DNA of 16,182 bases from Verrucomicrobiota bacterium (GCA_003176035.1 PSRL01000104.1:1-16182), one strand, 5' to 3'. Shown: positions 7,784-15,293, counted from the stretch's first letter. The notes: generated by a model not told the origin, from the sequence alone. Numbers and translations: made by a program.

Positions 7784-7918
7784 GTGCCCAATCAAAATAG
7801 GACACTTTTCCAAAAAAGGAGACTAAATTTATTCCACTATGGGCAGGTTACAACCTCTTGGCTGTCACACTTCGCGAGCTCGGCACATCCCAACAGGTTC
7901 GGGCAATTGCTCCTTTAA
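7784..7918 (+). CDS. Short 44-codon frame, probable true N-terminus of the downstream hypothetical protein
   Basis: Starts at GTG 7784 behind AAGGAGGG and reads MPNQNRTLFQKRRLNLFHYG onward to ...HPNRFGQLLL, then TAA at 7916-7918. The stop is in CTT-TAA-AAA. Skipping one base there enters the frame of the long hypothetical ORF (KKARGAKIEQSF). The peptide looks more protein-like than the rival first 26 codons of that ORF. It could be the first part of a frameshifted gene, a leader peptide, or a sequencing artefact. Confidence 0.35.
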   Translation: MPNQNRTLFQKRRLNLFHYGQVTTSWLSHFASSAHPNRFGQLLL

Positions 7919-8633
7919 AAAAGCGCGAGGCGCTAAAATAGAACAAAGCTTTCATCGTGTGGCGCCGCATTGGAAGTCCGATGAACAATATCGGAATGAA
8001 GTCTTTTTATACTATAAAGAGAGTGGCTCGGAAGCTTGGGAAACCATCAAAAAACTCAATCGTTCTCTCGATGAAGAAGCGCCCGAACAAACTATCAATA
8101 AAGTTCTTCATCAGCTGGATTCGTTGCATCCCAGTTGCTCAACCGCCGATTTGCGCCCCAGCCGCTCACCCGCCCGGTTTGCCCCCCGCTCAACCACCGA
8201 CGTATATGATGATAGGATTTTGACGCAATTGAGCATCAAAATACAGGAAGAATCCTCAATTGAGGACAGGGATTTAGGCTTACGGATTCTTGAATTTCTT
8301 CGATTTCAAACTTCCCCAAGGTGTTCCCCAAAAAATACTGCTCATATCAGAGAGGCTCTCCAGGATCTGGTCATTCTATGGACCCCCTTTTTCCGCAAGC
8401 AAAAGTATCAAGCGGTGGAAGCGGATTTGATAAAATTCCGCGAGGCCCTTGAAAGGTCTGAAAAAAACGCCGCGGTAAGAAAGAAAACCTTAGAGAGGTT
8501 ATCTCGCTTCTGCGAAATGTTCATTCGTTGTTTACGAGATTCTGAAAATTTTTCACCCGTTGTTTCTAAGAAAAATGATACAAGGGTTGCGCAACAAATG
8601 AGAGGTAGAGAAGCTATAAAATCGTTGGATTGA
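7839..8633 (+). CDS. Hypothetical helical protein, family not recognised; 5' end uncertain
   Basis: From the first ATG the ORF encodes 264 residues. The convincing coding part begins near 7917 (KKARGAKIEQSFHRVAPHWK). A helical N-terminal region (about residues 45-90) leads to a Pro/Ser/Arg-rich linker (LRPSRSPARFAPRST). A second, strongly helical region follows (ILTQLSIKIQEE to about residue 240, with charged heptad-like stretches). There is no signal peptide, membrane segment or catalytic motif. The ATG at 7839 has its nearest GGAG 17 bases upstream, too far for good initiation, and its first 26 codons (GRLQPLGCHTSRAR...) look out of frame. It is transcribed divergently from the DR2241 gene and converges on atpC. 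Function unknown. Confidence 0.6.
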   Translation: MGRLQPLGCHTSRARHIPTGSGNCSFKKARGAKIEQSFHRVAPHWKSDEQYRNEVFLYYKESGSEAWETIKKLNRSLDEEAPEQTINKVLHQLDSLHPSCSTADLRPSRSPARFAPRSTTDVYDDRILTQLSIKIQEESSIEDRDLGLRILEFLRFQTSPRCSPKNTAHIREALQDLVILWTPFFRKQKYQAVEADLIKFREALERSEKNAAVRKKTLERLSRFCEMFIRCLRDSENFSPVVSKKNDTRVAQQMRGREAIKSLD

Positions 8634-8653
8634 GGGAGGCTTTGAGCCTCAAT
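8629..8653. terminator. Inverted repeat between the convergent hypothetical gene and atpC
   Basis: ATTGAGG (8629-8635) pairs with CCTCAAT (8647-8653). An alternative inner stem GAGGCT/AGCCTC (8636-8641/8645-8650) excludes it. The repeat overlaps both stop codons, so it could end transcription from either side. Neither strand has a T-tract, so it is tentative. Confidence 0.35.
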
Positions 8654-9059
8654 ATTGCCTTCTCCGTTTCACACGCAATTGAGCAACCGATTTTTCGAGG
8701 TTTGCTTGAACAAAAGCCAATTCTTCTCCGCCAATATGCGATTCACGCATTGCGGCTTCAGCTCGGCGAATTGCTTCCTCAACTTCTTGCTCATCGATAT
8801 CCTCTTCATTCACAGCCAAATCAGTTAAGACGGAGACCTGTGCCGGGGTCACTTCAGCAAAACCTTCTCCAATAACCATTCGATGTTCCGTCTGGCCTTG
8901 GCGGTAACGCAATTCTCCTGGTGTAATTTGCGTCAAAAGCGGGCTATGTTCGGGGAGAATTCCTAATTCCCCTTCTATACCCGGAATAACGACCTCTTCA
9001 ACCTCGCCTGAAAAAATGCGTTCAACAGGCGTAACGATTTCGAGCAGCATTTTTGCCAT
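8649..9059 (-). CDS. atpC: ATP synthase F1 epsilon subunit
   Basis: Part of the rotor stalk; it links gamma to the c-ring and can inhibit ATP hydrolysis. The 136-residue length is normal. The N-terminal beta-sandwich shows LLEIVTPVERIFSGEVEEVVIPGIEGELGILPEHSPLLT and the GFAEV segment. The C-terminal two-helix region (residues about 90-136, EEAIRRAEAAMRES...) is complete, so the inhibitory helices are kept. It is the last gene of the atp operon, starting two bases after the atpD stop; MAKM offers Met4 as an alternative start. Confidence 0.95.
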   Translation of the reverse strand: MAKMLLEIVTPVERIFSGEVEEVVIPGIEGELGILPEHSPLLTQITPGELRYRQGQTEHRMVIGEGFAEVTPAQVSVLTDLAVNEEDIDEQEVEEAIRRAEAAMRESHIGGEELAFVQANLEKSVAQLRVKRRRQY

Positions 9060-9061
9060 AG

Positions 9062-10477
9062 CTAGTTGCCTGTGACTTGATCAATACTGCCCTTCATATA
9101 GAAGTTTCCTTCAGGCACGTCATCGAGCTTTCCATCTAAAATTTCTTTAAATCCGCGGATGGTCTCCGCAATGGAAACGTATTGACCGGGAGCTCCCGTA
9201 AAGACTTCCGCAACGTGAAAGGGTTGACTTAAGAAACGCTGGATTTTACGAGCCCGATAGACAGTCAGCTTGTCTTCCGGAGAGAGCTCATCCATGCCGA
9301 GAATGGAGATAATATCCTGGAGGTCTTTGTATCGTTGAAGTACCTTCTGAACGCCACGTGCCACTGCGTAGTGCTCTTCGCCTACGATTTCGGGAGTCAG
9401 CGCCTTGGAGGTGGAGGCCAAGGGGTCCACTGCCGGATAAATACCTAATTCCGCAATAGAACGCTCAAGGACGATCGTGGAGTCAAGGTGCGCAAAAGTA
9501 TTTGCCGGGGCGGGATCGGTGAGGTCGTCCGCTGGCACATAAATGGCCTGGAATGAAGTGATCGAACCTTTCTTGGTAGAGGTGATCCGTTCCTGAAGAT
9601 CCCCCATTTCCGCAGTAAGGGTCGGTTGATAGCCCACAGCGGAAGGGATGCGGCCCAGCAGAGCGGAAACTTCCGAACCAGCCTGTGAAAAACGAAAGAT
9701 GTTGTCGATAAACAAGAGGACGTCCTGATTTTTTTCATCCCGAAAATATTCGGCAATGGAAAGTGCGCTTAAGGCTACGCGCAAACGCGCTCCGGGAGGT
9801 TCATTCATTTGACCATAGACAAGCGCTACTTTGGACTTGGCAATGTCTTCCTGGACAATAACACCTGCTTCAGACATTTCATTGTAAAGATCGTTGCCCT
9901 CGCGCGTTCGCTCACCAACTCCCGCAAATACGGAGTAACCTCCATGACCCTTGGCAATATTATTGATGAGCTCCATAATGACGACGGTCTTCCCGACACC
10001 AGCGCCGCCAAATGCTCCAACTTTGCCACCCTTGGTAAAGGGACAAATCAGATCAATCACTTTGATGCCCGTCTCTAAGATCGTAGATTTGGTGTTTTGA
10101 TCTAAGAGGGAAGGCGCAGGGCGATGGATGGAATAGCGTTTTGTCGTGGTTACCGGCCCCCGTTCATCAACGGGTTCGCCAACCACGTTTAAAATACGAC
10201 CTAAAACTTCTTCGCCCACCGGTACTGAAATCGGGGCTCCGGTGTTTGTCACTTTGACCCCTCTCATCAATCCCTCTGTTGAAGACATCGCAATGGCACG
10301 CACCCAATTTTCACCCAGATGCTGTTGGGTTTCCAAAACAATACGATGAGGCTTATCCTGCAAATTATAATTTACCTCAAGTGCATCATAGATTTTTGGC
10401 ATCGGCCCTTGGGCGGGGTCAAATTCCACGTCCACTACGGGGCCGATCACTTGGACAACGGTTCCTGTATCGCTCAT
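9062..10477 (-). CDS. atpD: ATP synthase F1 beta (catalytic) subunit
   Basis: Catalytic subunit for ATP synthesis on F1, 471 residues. The Walker A GGAGVGKT is at residues 157-164, followed by the catalytic glutamate in GVGERTREGNDLY. Walker B is in LLFIDNIFRFSQAGSEVSALLGR, and the family signature YVPADDLTDPAPA follows. The DELSPEDKL segment (DELSEED in the family) is close to canonical. The residue before the P-loop is Ala (GAFGGAG where GLFGGAG is usual). It sits 20 bases after the atpG stop and two bases before the atpC start. Confidence 0.98.
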   Translation of the reverse strand: MSDTGTVVQVIGPVVDVEFDPAQGPMPKIYDALEVNYNLQDKPHRIVLETQQHLGENWVRAIAMSSTEGLMRGVKVTNTGAPISVPVGEEVLGRILNVVGEPVDERGPVTTTKRYSIHRPAPSLLDQNTKSTILETGIKVIDLICPFTKGGKVGAFGGAGVGKTVVIMELINNIAKGHGGYSVFAGVGERTREGNDLYNEMSEAGVIVQEDIAKSKVALVYGQMNEPPGARLRVALSALSIAEYFRDEKNQDVLLFIDNIFRFSQAGSEVSALLGRIPSAVGYQPTLTAEMGDLQERITSTKKGSITSFQAIYVPADDLTDPAPANTFAHLDSTIVLERSIAELGIYPAVDPLASTSKALTPEIVGEEHYAVARGVQKVLQRYKDLQDIISILGMDELSPEDKLTVYRARKIQRFLSQPFHVAEVFTGAPGQYVSIAETIRGFKEILDGKLDDVPEGNFYMKGSIDQVTGN

Positions 10478-10497
10478 AGTTCTTGAAGTTTCCGGCT

Positions 10498-11367
10498 TTA
10501 CTCCACAGCCAATTGGGCAGTTGAGATTTCGATAAGTTCAGTGGTGATTGCCGCCTGACGAGCTTTATTATATTCCAAGGTCAGCTCCTTAGCTAATTTT
10601 TTGGCATTATCTGTTGCATTTTTCATTGCCACCATCCGCGCACTGTGGCCGGCAGCTCGATCGTCCAAGACCATTTGGTAAACCTCGAAGTGGATGTAAT
10701 AGGGTAAAATAGCATTGAGCACTTGTGTAGGGGAAGGCTCAAAAAGAAATAGGTTTCCATTTTGAGTGGTAGCGGCGGGATCTTCCACGAGCATCTTGCC
10801 TTCGCGATGGTATCCGGAAAGCGGAAGTAAAGTTATTTTTGTGGTTTGGTGTGTCAATGTGTTGATAAACCGGGGGAAAAGTACACTCACTTTATCGACT
10901 TCTGCGGAAGTAAACTTTTCTATCAAAAATTTCGAAACTGTCTTTGTTTGCAAAAAGGAAGGGGCATCTGAAAGTGGAAATTCCGCAATGAGATTTCGCT
11001 TCATCCGACTCAAAAATTGCACGCCTTTCTTTCCCATTGCGACGAAATCGGTCTTTGCAGCATCCAGGAGCATCACTTCACGAAATAAGTTGGCGTTTAG
11101 TGCACCGCAAAGGCCTTTATTTGTACTCAATAGGAGGACGAGTTCTTTGTGAACTTCACGCTTAGCGAGGAGTGGATGCGTATCAGGGTCAACCCCCTCT
11201 GAAAGCCGAGCGAGGACACGGTTCAGTACCCTTGCATAAGGATGGCCGGCGGTGGCCGCATCCTGCGCCTTGCGCATTTTCGAAGCGGCGACCATTTGCA
11301 TCGCTTTCGTGATTTGGGCGGTATTTTTAATTGATTTGATCCGCCGTCGCAGGTCGCGGGTATTCAT
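10498..11367 (-). CDS. atpG: ATP synthase F1 gamma subunit
   Basis: Central rotor shaft, 289 residues as usual. The conserved N-terminal helix (LRRRIKSIKNTAQITKAMQM, then VAASKMRKAQ) and C-terminal helix (MKNATDNAKKLAKELTLEYN, then KARQAAITTELIEI) are both present, and these form the coiled coil inside the alpha3beta3 ring. The middle domain with LLLSTNKGLCGALNANL is intact. No redox-control cysteine loop of chloroplast type is seen. Ten bases separate it from atpA. Confidence 0.96.
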   Translation of the reverse strand: MNTRDLRRRIKSIKNTAQITKAMQMVAASKMRKAQDAATAGHPYARVLNRVLARLSEGVDPDTHPLLAKREVHKELVLLLSTNKGLCGALNANLFREVMLLDAAKTDFVAMGKKGVQFLSRMKRNLIAEFPLSDAPSFLQTKTVSKFLIEKFTSAEVDKVSVLFPRFINTLTHQTTKITLLPLSGYHREGKMLVEDPAATTQNGNLFLFEPSPTQVLNAILPYYIHFEVYQMVLDDRAAGHSARMVAMKNATDNAKKLAKELTLEYNKARQAAITTELIEISTAQLAVE

Positions 11368-11377
11368 AACGGAAAAC

Positions 11378-12913
11378 TCATCGGGAAATTGTGGAAAATT
11401 CTTCCAGCGCTTGCTTCAGTTCTGCCTCCACATCACTGTCAAGCGCTTTCTTTTCAGAGAGTTTTGCCACGACCTGGGTCTTTCGATAATCTATAAATTC
11501 CAATAACTTCGTGGTATAGTCGCGAATGCGCTCTACTTCGATGGAATCGAAAAATCCGTTTTTGATTGCCCAGAGCAGAATGACTTGATGTCCGATGGAG
11601 ATCGGGGAGTGCTGCGGTTGTTTAAAGAGTTCTACAATGCGCTGTCCGCGATTTAATTGTTCACGGGTTTTGGAATCCAACTCCGATCCGAATTGAGCAA
11701 ATGCCGCCAGTTCTCGGTATTGAGCGAGATCTCCTTTGATCTTGCCAGCCACCTGCTTCATGGCTTTTACCTGCGCCGCCGAACCCACACGGGAAACGGA
11801 GAGTCCCACGGAAATGGCCGGCCGGATACCTTGATAAAAAAGATCGGTTTCCAAATAGATTTGACCATCAGTGATGGAAATCACGTTCGTCGGAATGTAG
11901 GCCGACACGTCACCCGCTTGGGTTTCGATAATAGGAAAGGCGGTTAACGACCCATTGCCAGCTTTTTCATTCAGACGCGCAGCGCGTTCCAGTAAGCGGC
12001 TGTGGAGATAAAAAACATCTCCCGGATAAGCTTCACGTCCGGATGGCCTTTTTAGCAACAAGGACATCTGTCGGTAAGCAACAGCATGCTTCGAAAGATC
12101 ATCAAATATGATCAGGGCATCCTTGCCATTTTCCATGAACCATTCCCCCATACTCGCCCCTGCAAAGGGAGCTATGTATTGAGTGGTTGCACTGTCTGAA
12201 GCCGAAGCGCAAACGATGATGGTATACCGCAAAGCGTTTTTGGCTTCGAGCACATCGATGACTCGTGCAACATTGGCATTTTTCTGACCTATAGCTACAT
12301 AGATACTGTAAACAGGGCGAAAATTTGGGTCTCCTGAGTCTATTCCTGCTTGGTTAATTGCCGCCTGGTTGAGAATTGTATCAATGGCAATGGTGGTTTT
12401 ACCGGTGGAACGATCACCGATAATTAATTGACGTTGCCCTCGTCCAATAGGGGTCATTGCGTCGATGGACATGATTCCAGTCTGAAGAGGCTGAGAAACA
12501 GATTGCCGTTGAATAATGCCCGGAGCAAGACGCTCCACAGGATAGAATTCTTTGGAACTAATCGGACCTTTTCCATCGAGAGGCTCGCCAAGCGCATTGA
12601 CGACTCTTCCCAAGAGAGCTTCCCCAACCGGAACCTGAAGGAGTCTGCCGGTGCAACAGACTTCGTCACCTTCGCGAACCTGAGTGTAGTCTCCAAGGAG
12701 AATTGCTCCCACATGGGTTTCTTCCAAATTCAAAGCCAGTCCGAAAATTCCGCCTGGAAATTCCAGCATCTCATTCAAGCGAGCTCGGCTGAGCCCTTCG
12801 ATCCGTGCCACACTGTCGCCAATTTCTTGAACGACACCCACATTGGCTCGAGTGCAGTTCGAGACTTTGAGACTCTCGATCTTTGATTCAAGTTCCTGTA
12901 GAATATTGCTCAT
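11378..12913 (-). CDS. atpA: ATP synthase F1 alpha subunit
   Basis: Non-catalytic nucleotide-binding subunit, 511 residues. The P-loop is at residues 166-173 and reads GDRSTGKT; the widespread form is GDRQTGKT, so Ser169 replaces the usual Gln. The arginine finger of the catalytic site is present in ISVGLSVSRVGSAAQ. The N-terminal beta-barrel (VGVVQEIGDSVARIEGL) and C-terminal helical domain are complete. It starts four bases after the atpH stop, without a Shine-Dalgarno site, so translation is probably coupled. Confidence 0.98.
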   Translation of the reverse strand: MSNILQELESKIESLKVSNCTRANVGVVQEIGDSVARIEGLSRARLNEMLEFPGGIFGLALNLEETHVGAILLGDYTQVREGDEVCCTGRLLQVPVGEALLGRVVNALGEPLDGKGPISSKEFYPVERLAPGIIQRQSVSQPLQTGIMSIDAMTPIGRGQRQLIIGDRSTGKTTIAIDTILNQAAINQAGIDSGDPNFRPVYSIYVAIGQKNANVARVIDVLEAKNALRYTIIVCASASDSATTQYIAPFAGASMGEWFMENGKDALIIFDDLSKHAVAYRQMSLLLKRPSGREAYPGDVFYLHSRLLERAARLNEKAGNGSLTAFPIIETQAGDVSAYIPTNVISITDGQIYLETDLFYQGIRPAISVGLSVSRVGSAAQVKAMKQVAGKIKGDLAQYRELAAFAQFGSELDSKTREQLNRGQRIVELFKQPQHSPISIGHQVILLWAIKNGFFDSIEVERIRDYTTKLLEFIDYRKTQVVAKLSEKKALDSDVEAELKQALEEFSTISR

Positions 12914-12917
12914 GATG

Positions 12918-13391
12918 CTAAATAACTAATTGGCTGATTTTTGAGTTTTCAGAAGGCAAGGTTTTGATGCACGGAAAAGAAGGGGGAGTGGGCTGCTGCG
13001 GTTGCGCTACCAACAGACGTCGCAGCCGGTCCGAGATAGTGCCATCCCAAACCTCGCTTCCTATCCGAATTCGCAAACCGCCCAATAAGTCTGGATTCAC
13101 CCGAAATCGCACTTCCAAGTCCGACCCGTGAAGGGACTTAAGCTCTTGTTCAATGAGGGAGGTTTCGTTAATTGAAAGCGGTACGGCGCTCTGGACTTCC
13201 GCTTGACGCTCCGCAAAGTTCAGACGGATCATGCGCGTCAACGCACGTAAAATTTGGAAGTAATTCTTTGGTCGCTCGCTGAGCAGAGCATCCACCACCG
13301 TATGCACACGCTCTGCTTGGACCTTTCCGGCGTCCAAACACAAACGGAAAAGTTCTCGACAGAGAATACGACTTTCCTTGCTCAATTTCAT
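12918..13391 (-). CDS. atpH: ATP synthase F1 delta subunit, short form
   Basis: Joins the peripheral stalk to the top of F1. The C-terminal part is typical (AEVQSAVPLS, then VRFRVNPDLLGGLRIRIGSEVWDGTISDRLRRL). The N-terminal helical domain is only about 65 residues before AVPLS, roughly 45-50 shorter than in E. coli, which gives 157 residues in all. There is also a Pro/Gln-rich C-terminal tail (VAQPQQPTPPS) not found in the classical protein. I recall short delta forms from Verrucomicrobiota, so this is likely a lineage trait rather than damage. Position in the operon supports the call. Confidence 0.88.
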   Translation of the reverse strand: MKLSKESRILCRELFRLCLDAGKVQAERVHTVVDALLSERPKNYFQILRALTRMIRLNFAERQAEVQSAVPLSINETSLIEQELKSLHGSDLEVRFRVNPDLLGGLRIRIGSEVWDGTISDRLRRLLVAQPQQPTPPSFPCIKTLPSENSKISQLVI

Positions 13392-13471
13392 CGAAATACT
13401 GATATTTGCATCTTACTGGGGAATGTTACGCAAAAAAGAGAAACTTCTCAGATGCGATGCGACATGAATTG
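13392..13471 (-). other. 80-base atpF-atpH spacer with a hairpin and T-tract
   Basis: On the minus strand GAGAAGTTTCTC is followed directly by TTTTTTG (about 13431-13449). This is a short stem with a T run, resembling a weak terminator or attenuator inside the operon. A tandem GATGC GATGC lies just before it (13451-13460). Confidence 0.35.
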
Positions 13472-13981
13472 TTAGTTCGTAACCCCTTGCAATGTTTCTC
13501 CAATTAAACGTTTTTGATCCTCTTCGGTGAGGACTTTGCCGACTACTTTGGCGGTTGTTTGGACAACGAGGGAAGTCATTTCATTGCGAACTTCATCCAC
13601 CATTTTTGTCCGTTCGTCGACAATGGCATCTCTGGCCTTGGCAATAATGGATTCCGCATCTTGTATAGCTTGTTGCATCTGTTTCTGGGTTTGAGCTTCG
13701 GAAGCCACCCGGGCTTCCGCCAGCAGAGCTTGAGCTTCCTCGTTCGCCTTACGTAAAATTTCCTGATACCGGACTTCGGCCTCGGCCAATTGAATTTTAA
13801 TTTTTTCTGCGTTTAACTGCGCTTCTTCAATGCGCTTGCGCCTTTCAGCCAACAGCTTAAGCACTGGCTTGAAAGCCAGCTTGTTTAAAACAACGTAAAC
13901 AATGAGGAAGAGGACCACCTGCGAGATAAAATGAGGCCAGTCCACACCAAATTGCTGGAAAATACTGTTAATCAAATTCAT
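13472..13981 (-). CDS. atpF: ATP synthase Fo b subunit
   Basis: Peripheral-stalk subunit, 169 residues. One N-terminal membrane helix (about residues 14-36, WPHFISQVVLFLIVYVVLNK) is followed by FKPVLKLLAERRKRIEE and a long charged coiled coil rich in Glu/Ala/Lys. It ends near the delta-binding C-terminus (KVVGKVLTEEDQKRLI). Only one b gene is present, with no b' partner, so a b homodimer is expected. It lies 52 bases after atpE; the spacer holds a CAGAG/CTCTG hairpin (14001-14013). Confidence 0.95.
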   Translation of the reverse strand: MNLINSIFQQFGVDWPHFISQVVLFLIVYVVLNKLAFKPVLKLLAERRKRIEEAQLNAEKIKIQLAEAEVRYQEILRKANEEAQALLAEARVASEAQTQKQMQQAIQDAESIIAKARDAIVDERTKMVDEVRNEMTSLVVQTTAKVVGKVLTEEDQKRLIGETLQGVTN

Positions 13982-14033
13982 AGGCGAAACTCTCGGATTG
14001 CAGAGCGGCTCTGGCGCTCTCTCCCACCCCTAA

Positions 14034-14273
14034 TCAGCGTCCTTGGAAGGCCAAAATCAAGGCATAGATAGCGATGGATTCGGCAAGCGCAATCCCAAGA
14101 ATGCCCAATGCCAAAACGCGACCGAATGTCCCGGGATTACGTCCCACCGCTTCAACCATTTTAGCACCAATGAGGCCTATGCCCAAGGCGGCACCCGCTC
14201 CCGCTAACCCTAGTGTAAAGCTTCCGGTAATTCCAGCGGTTGTTGCCGCTTCTGCAAGGATTTGATTCAACAT
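14034..14273 (-). CDS. atpE: ATP synthase Fo c subunit (c-ring)
   Basis: Ion-carrying ring subunit, 79 residues, two membrane helices with the polar loop GRNPG. Glu65 in ALAESIAIYA is the essential carboxylate. The first helix reads AGAGAALGIGLIGAKM, with Ile at the place of the Gln that coordinates sodium in Ilyobacter-type rings. Ser66 and Tyr70 of that site are present. The incomplete sodium motif makes proton coupling more likely. The start lacks a Shine-Dalgarno site but is preceded by an AT-rich leader and a hairpin. Confidence 0.96.
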   Translation of the reverse strand: MLNQILAEAATTAGITGSFTLGLAGAGAALGIGLIGAKMVEAVGRNPGTFGRVLALGILGIALAESIAIYALILAFQGR

Positions 14274-14330
14274 AAGTTAGGTTATAATAATATTTTGATG
14301 AGAAGTTGAGGTTATGGGTTTTATTCCATC

Positions 14331-14350
14331 AGAGACTTTTGGAAAGCTCT
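14331..14350 (-). other. Hairpin in the atpB-atpE spacer
   Basis: AGAGCTTT pairs with AAAG-CTCT through one bulged T with a CCA loop, 8 bp in all. It is preceded on the minus strand by TTTTTTCTTTT. It sits about 60-75 bases before the atpE start and could affect atpE translation or mRNA processing. Confidence 0.4.
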
Positions 14351-14368
14351 AAAAGAAAAAATGTGACA

Positions 14369-15244
14369 TTATTCGGCATGAACAGTGGAAAGCTGAAGGT
14401 AAACTGCTATTAGTAACATAAATACCATGGCTTGGAGGAATCCGATGAGCAACTCCAGGAAGTAAAACGGTATGGGAATCAACACCCCAAGCAATGTGGC
14501 CGCCCATCCCGGAAAATGCAGCGTTTGCCCCAAAGTCATCATCGTATGAAGCAGGCTCTCGCCGGCATACACATTTCCATAAAGCCGAAGCGACAAGGAA
14601 ACCGGCCGAATGAGGATGGAGATCACTTCCAAAACGCCCACAAACAAAAATAGAGGAACCAGTAAGACGAGAATGAAGCCCTGAACGCCCCCCTTGACTC
14701 CAAAAAGATCCTTGAGAAGACCGGAAAGCCCCACCTCTCTAACGGTCCAGAAAAACCAAAAAAGCATCGAAATAATTGCGAGCCCAAGCGTCATGTTCAA
14801 ATCAGCCGTAGTTGGCCGCAACAGGGGCACCTCCACCTCGCTTACTGTCAGGGGAGCAATTCTTGGACCCCAACCAATAGTTCCCACGCCTGGTAATAAT
14901 CCAAACCAATTGGAAAAAAGTATAAAGAGAAACAACGAAGCAAGAAAACCAAATGATTTCTTCGCTATATGAGAACCAACGATTCCCTCAATGGCTTCAT
15001 AAGTGATTTCAACAAGCGATTCAAAGAGATTTTGCATCCCACCCGGCACCATCCGTAAGCGGACTGTCGATTGCCGTGCAAACAAAAGCACCAATCCCAT
15101 TACCAAGACCGACACTAAGACCGAGTTGGTCAGCCACTCCGAAAAGCTGAGAGAAGTGATTGAGAAAAAACGATTCGCCGATTCAGCCTTTAACGGCAAT
15201 ACGGCAAGGCTCACTGAACCATACGCTTGAGGGGCAAATAACAT
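14369..15244 (-). CDS. atpB: ATP synthase Fo a subunit
   Basis: Stator subunit with the proton half-channels, 291 residues, integral membrane. The essential arginine is Arg220 in SLSLRLYGNVYAGE, with Asn224 following. The last helices carry ELLIGFLQAMVFMLL with the conserved Gln. An N-terminal segment of about 35 residues before the first helix is longer than in short forms. First gene of the eight-gene operon. No atpI or atpZ gene lies upstream; the next gene encodes an M50 protease. Confidence 0.95.
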   Translation of the reverse strand: MLFAPQAYGSVSLAVLPLKAESANRFFSITSLSFSEWLTNSVLVSVLVMGLVLLFARQSTVRLRMVPGGMQNLFESLVEITYEAIEGIVGSHIAKKSFGFLASLFLFILFSNWFGLLPGVGTIGWGPRIAPLTVSEVEVPLLRPTTADLNMTLGLAIISMLFWFFWTVREVGLSGLLKDLFGVKGGVQGFILVLLVPLFLFVGVLEVISILIRPVSLSLRLYGNVYAGESLLHTMMTLGQTLHFPGWAATLLGVLIPIPFYFLELLIGFLQAMVFMLLIAVYLQLSTVHAE

Positions 15245-15293
15245 CCCGTTTTATTTTGTGCTAAGTGTCTCCGGATTGATGGCAGAATAACCA

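Noticed and set aside
7748..7813. N-terminal extension of the DR2241-like protein from TTG 7813, containing ILIGH reminiscent of a CbiX start
   Set aside because: There is no ribosome binding site, the start codon is rare, and the stretch is only 22 residues. The CbiX likeness is five residues and probably chance.
7957..8223. 88-codon plus-strand frame inside the hypothetical gene
   Set aside because: Its composition is typical of an out-of-frame reading, and the other frame is longer and more protein-like.
10766..11152. 128-codon antisense ORF across atpG
   Set aside because: It is explained as the complement of conserved atpG codons.
12428..12886. 152-codon antisense ORF across atpA
   Set aside because: An antisense shadow of a strongly conserved gene, rich in His/Ser/Phe with no family.
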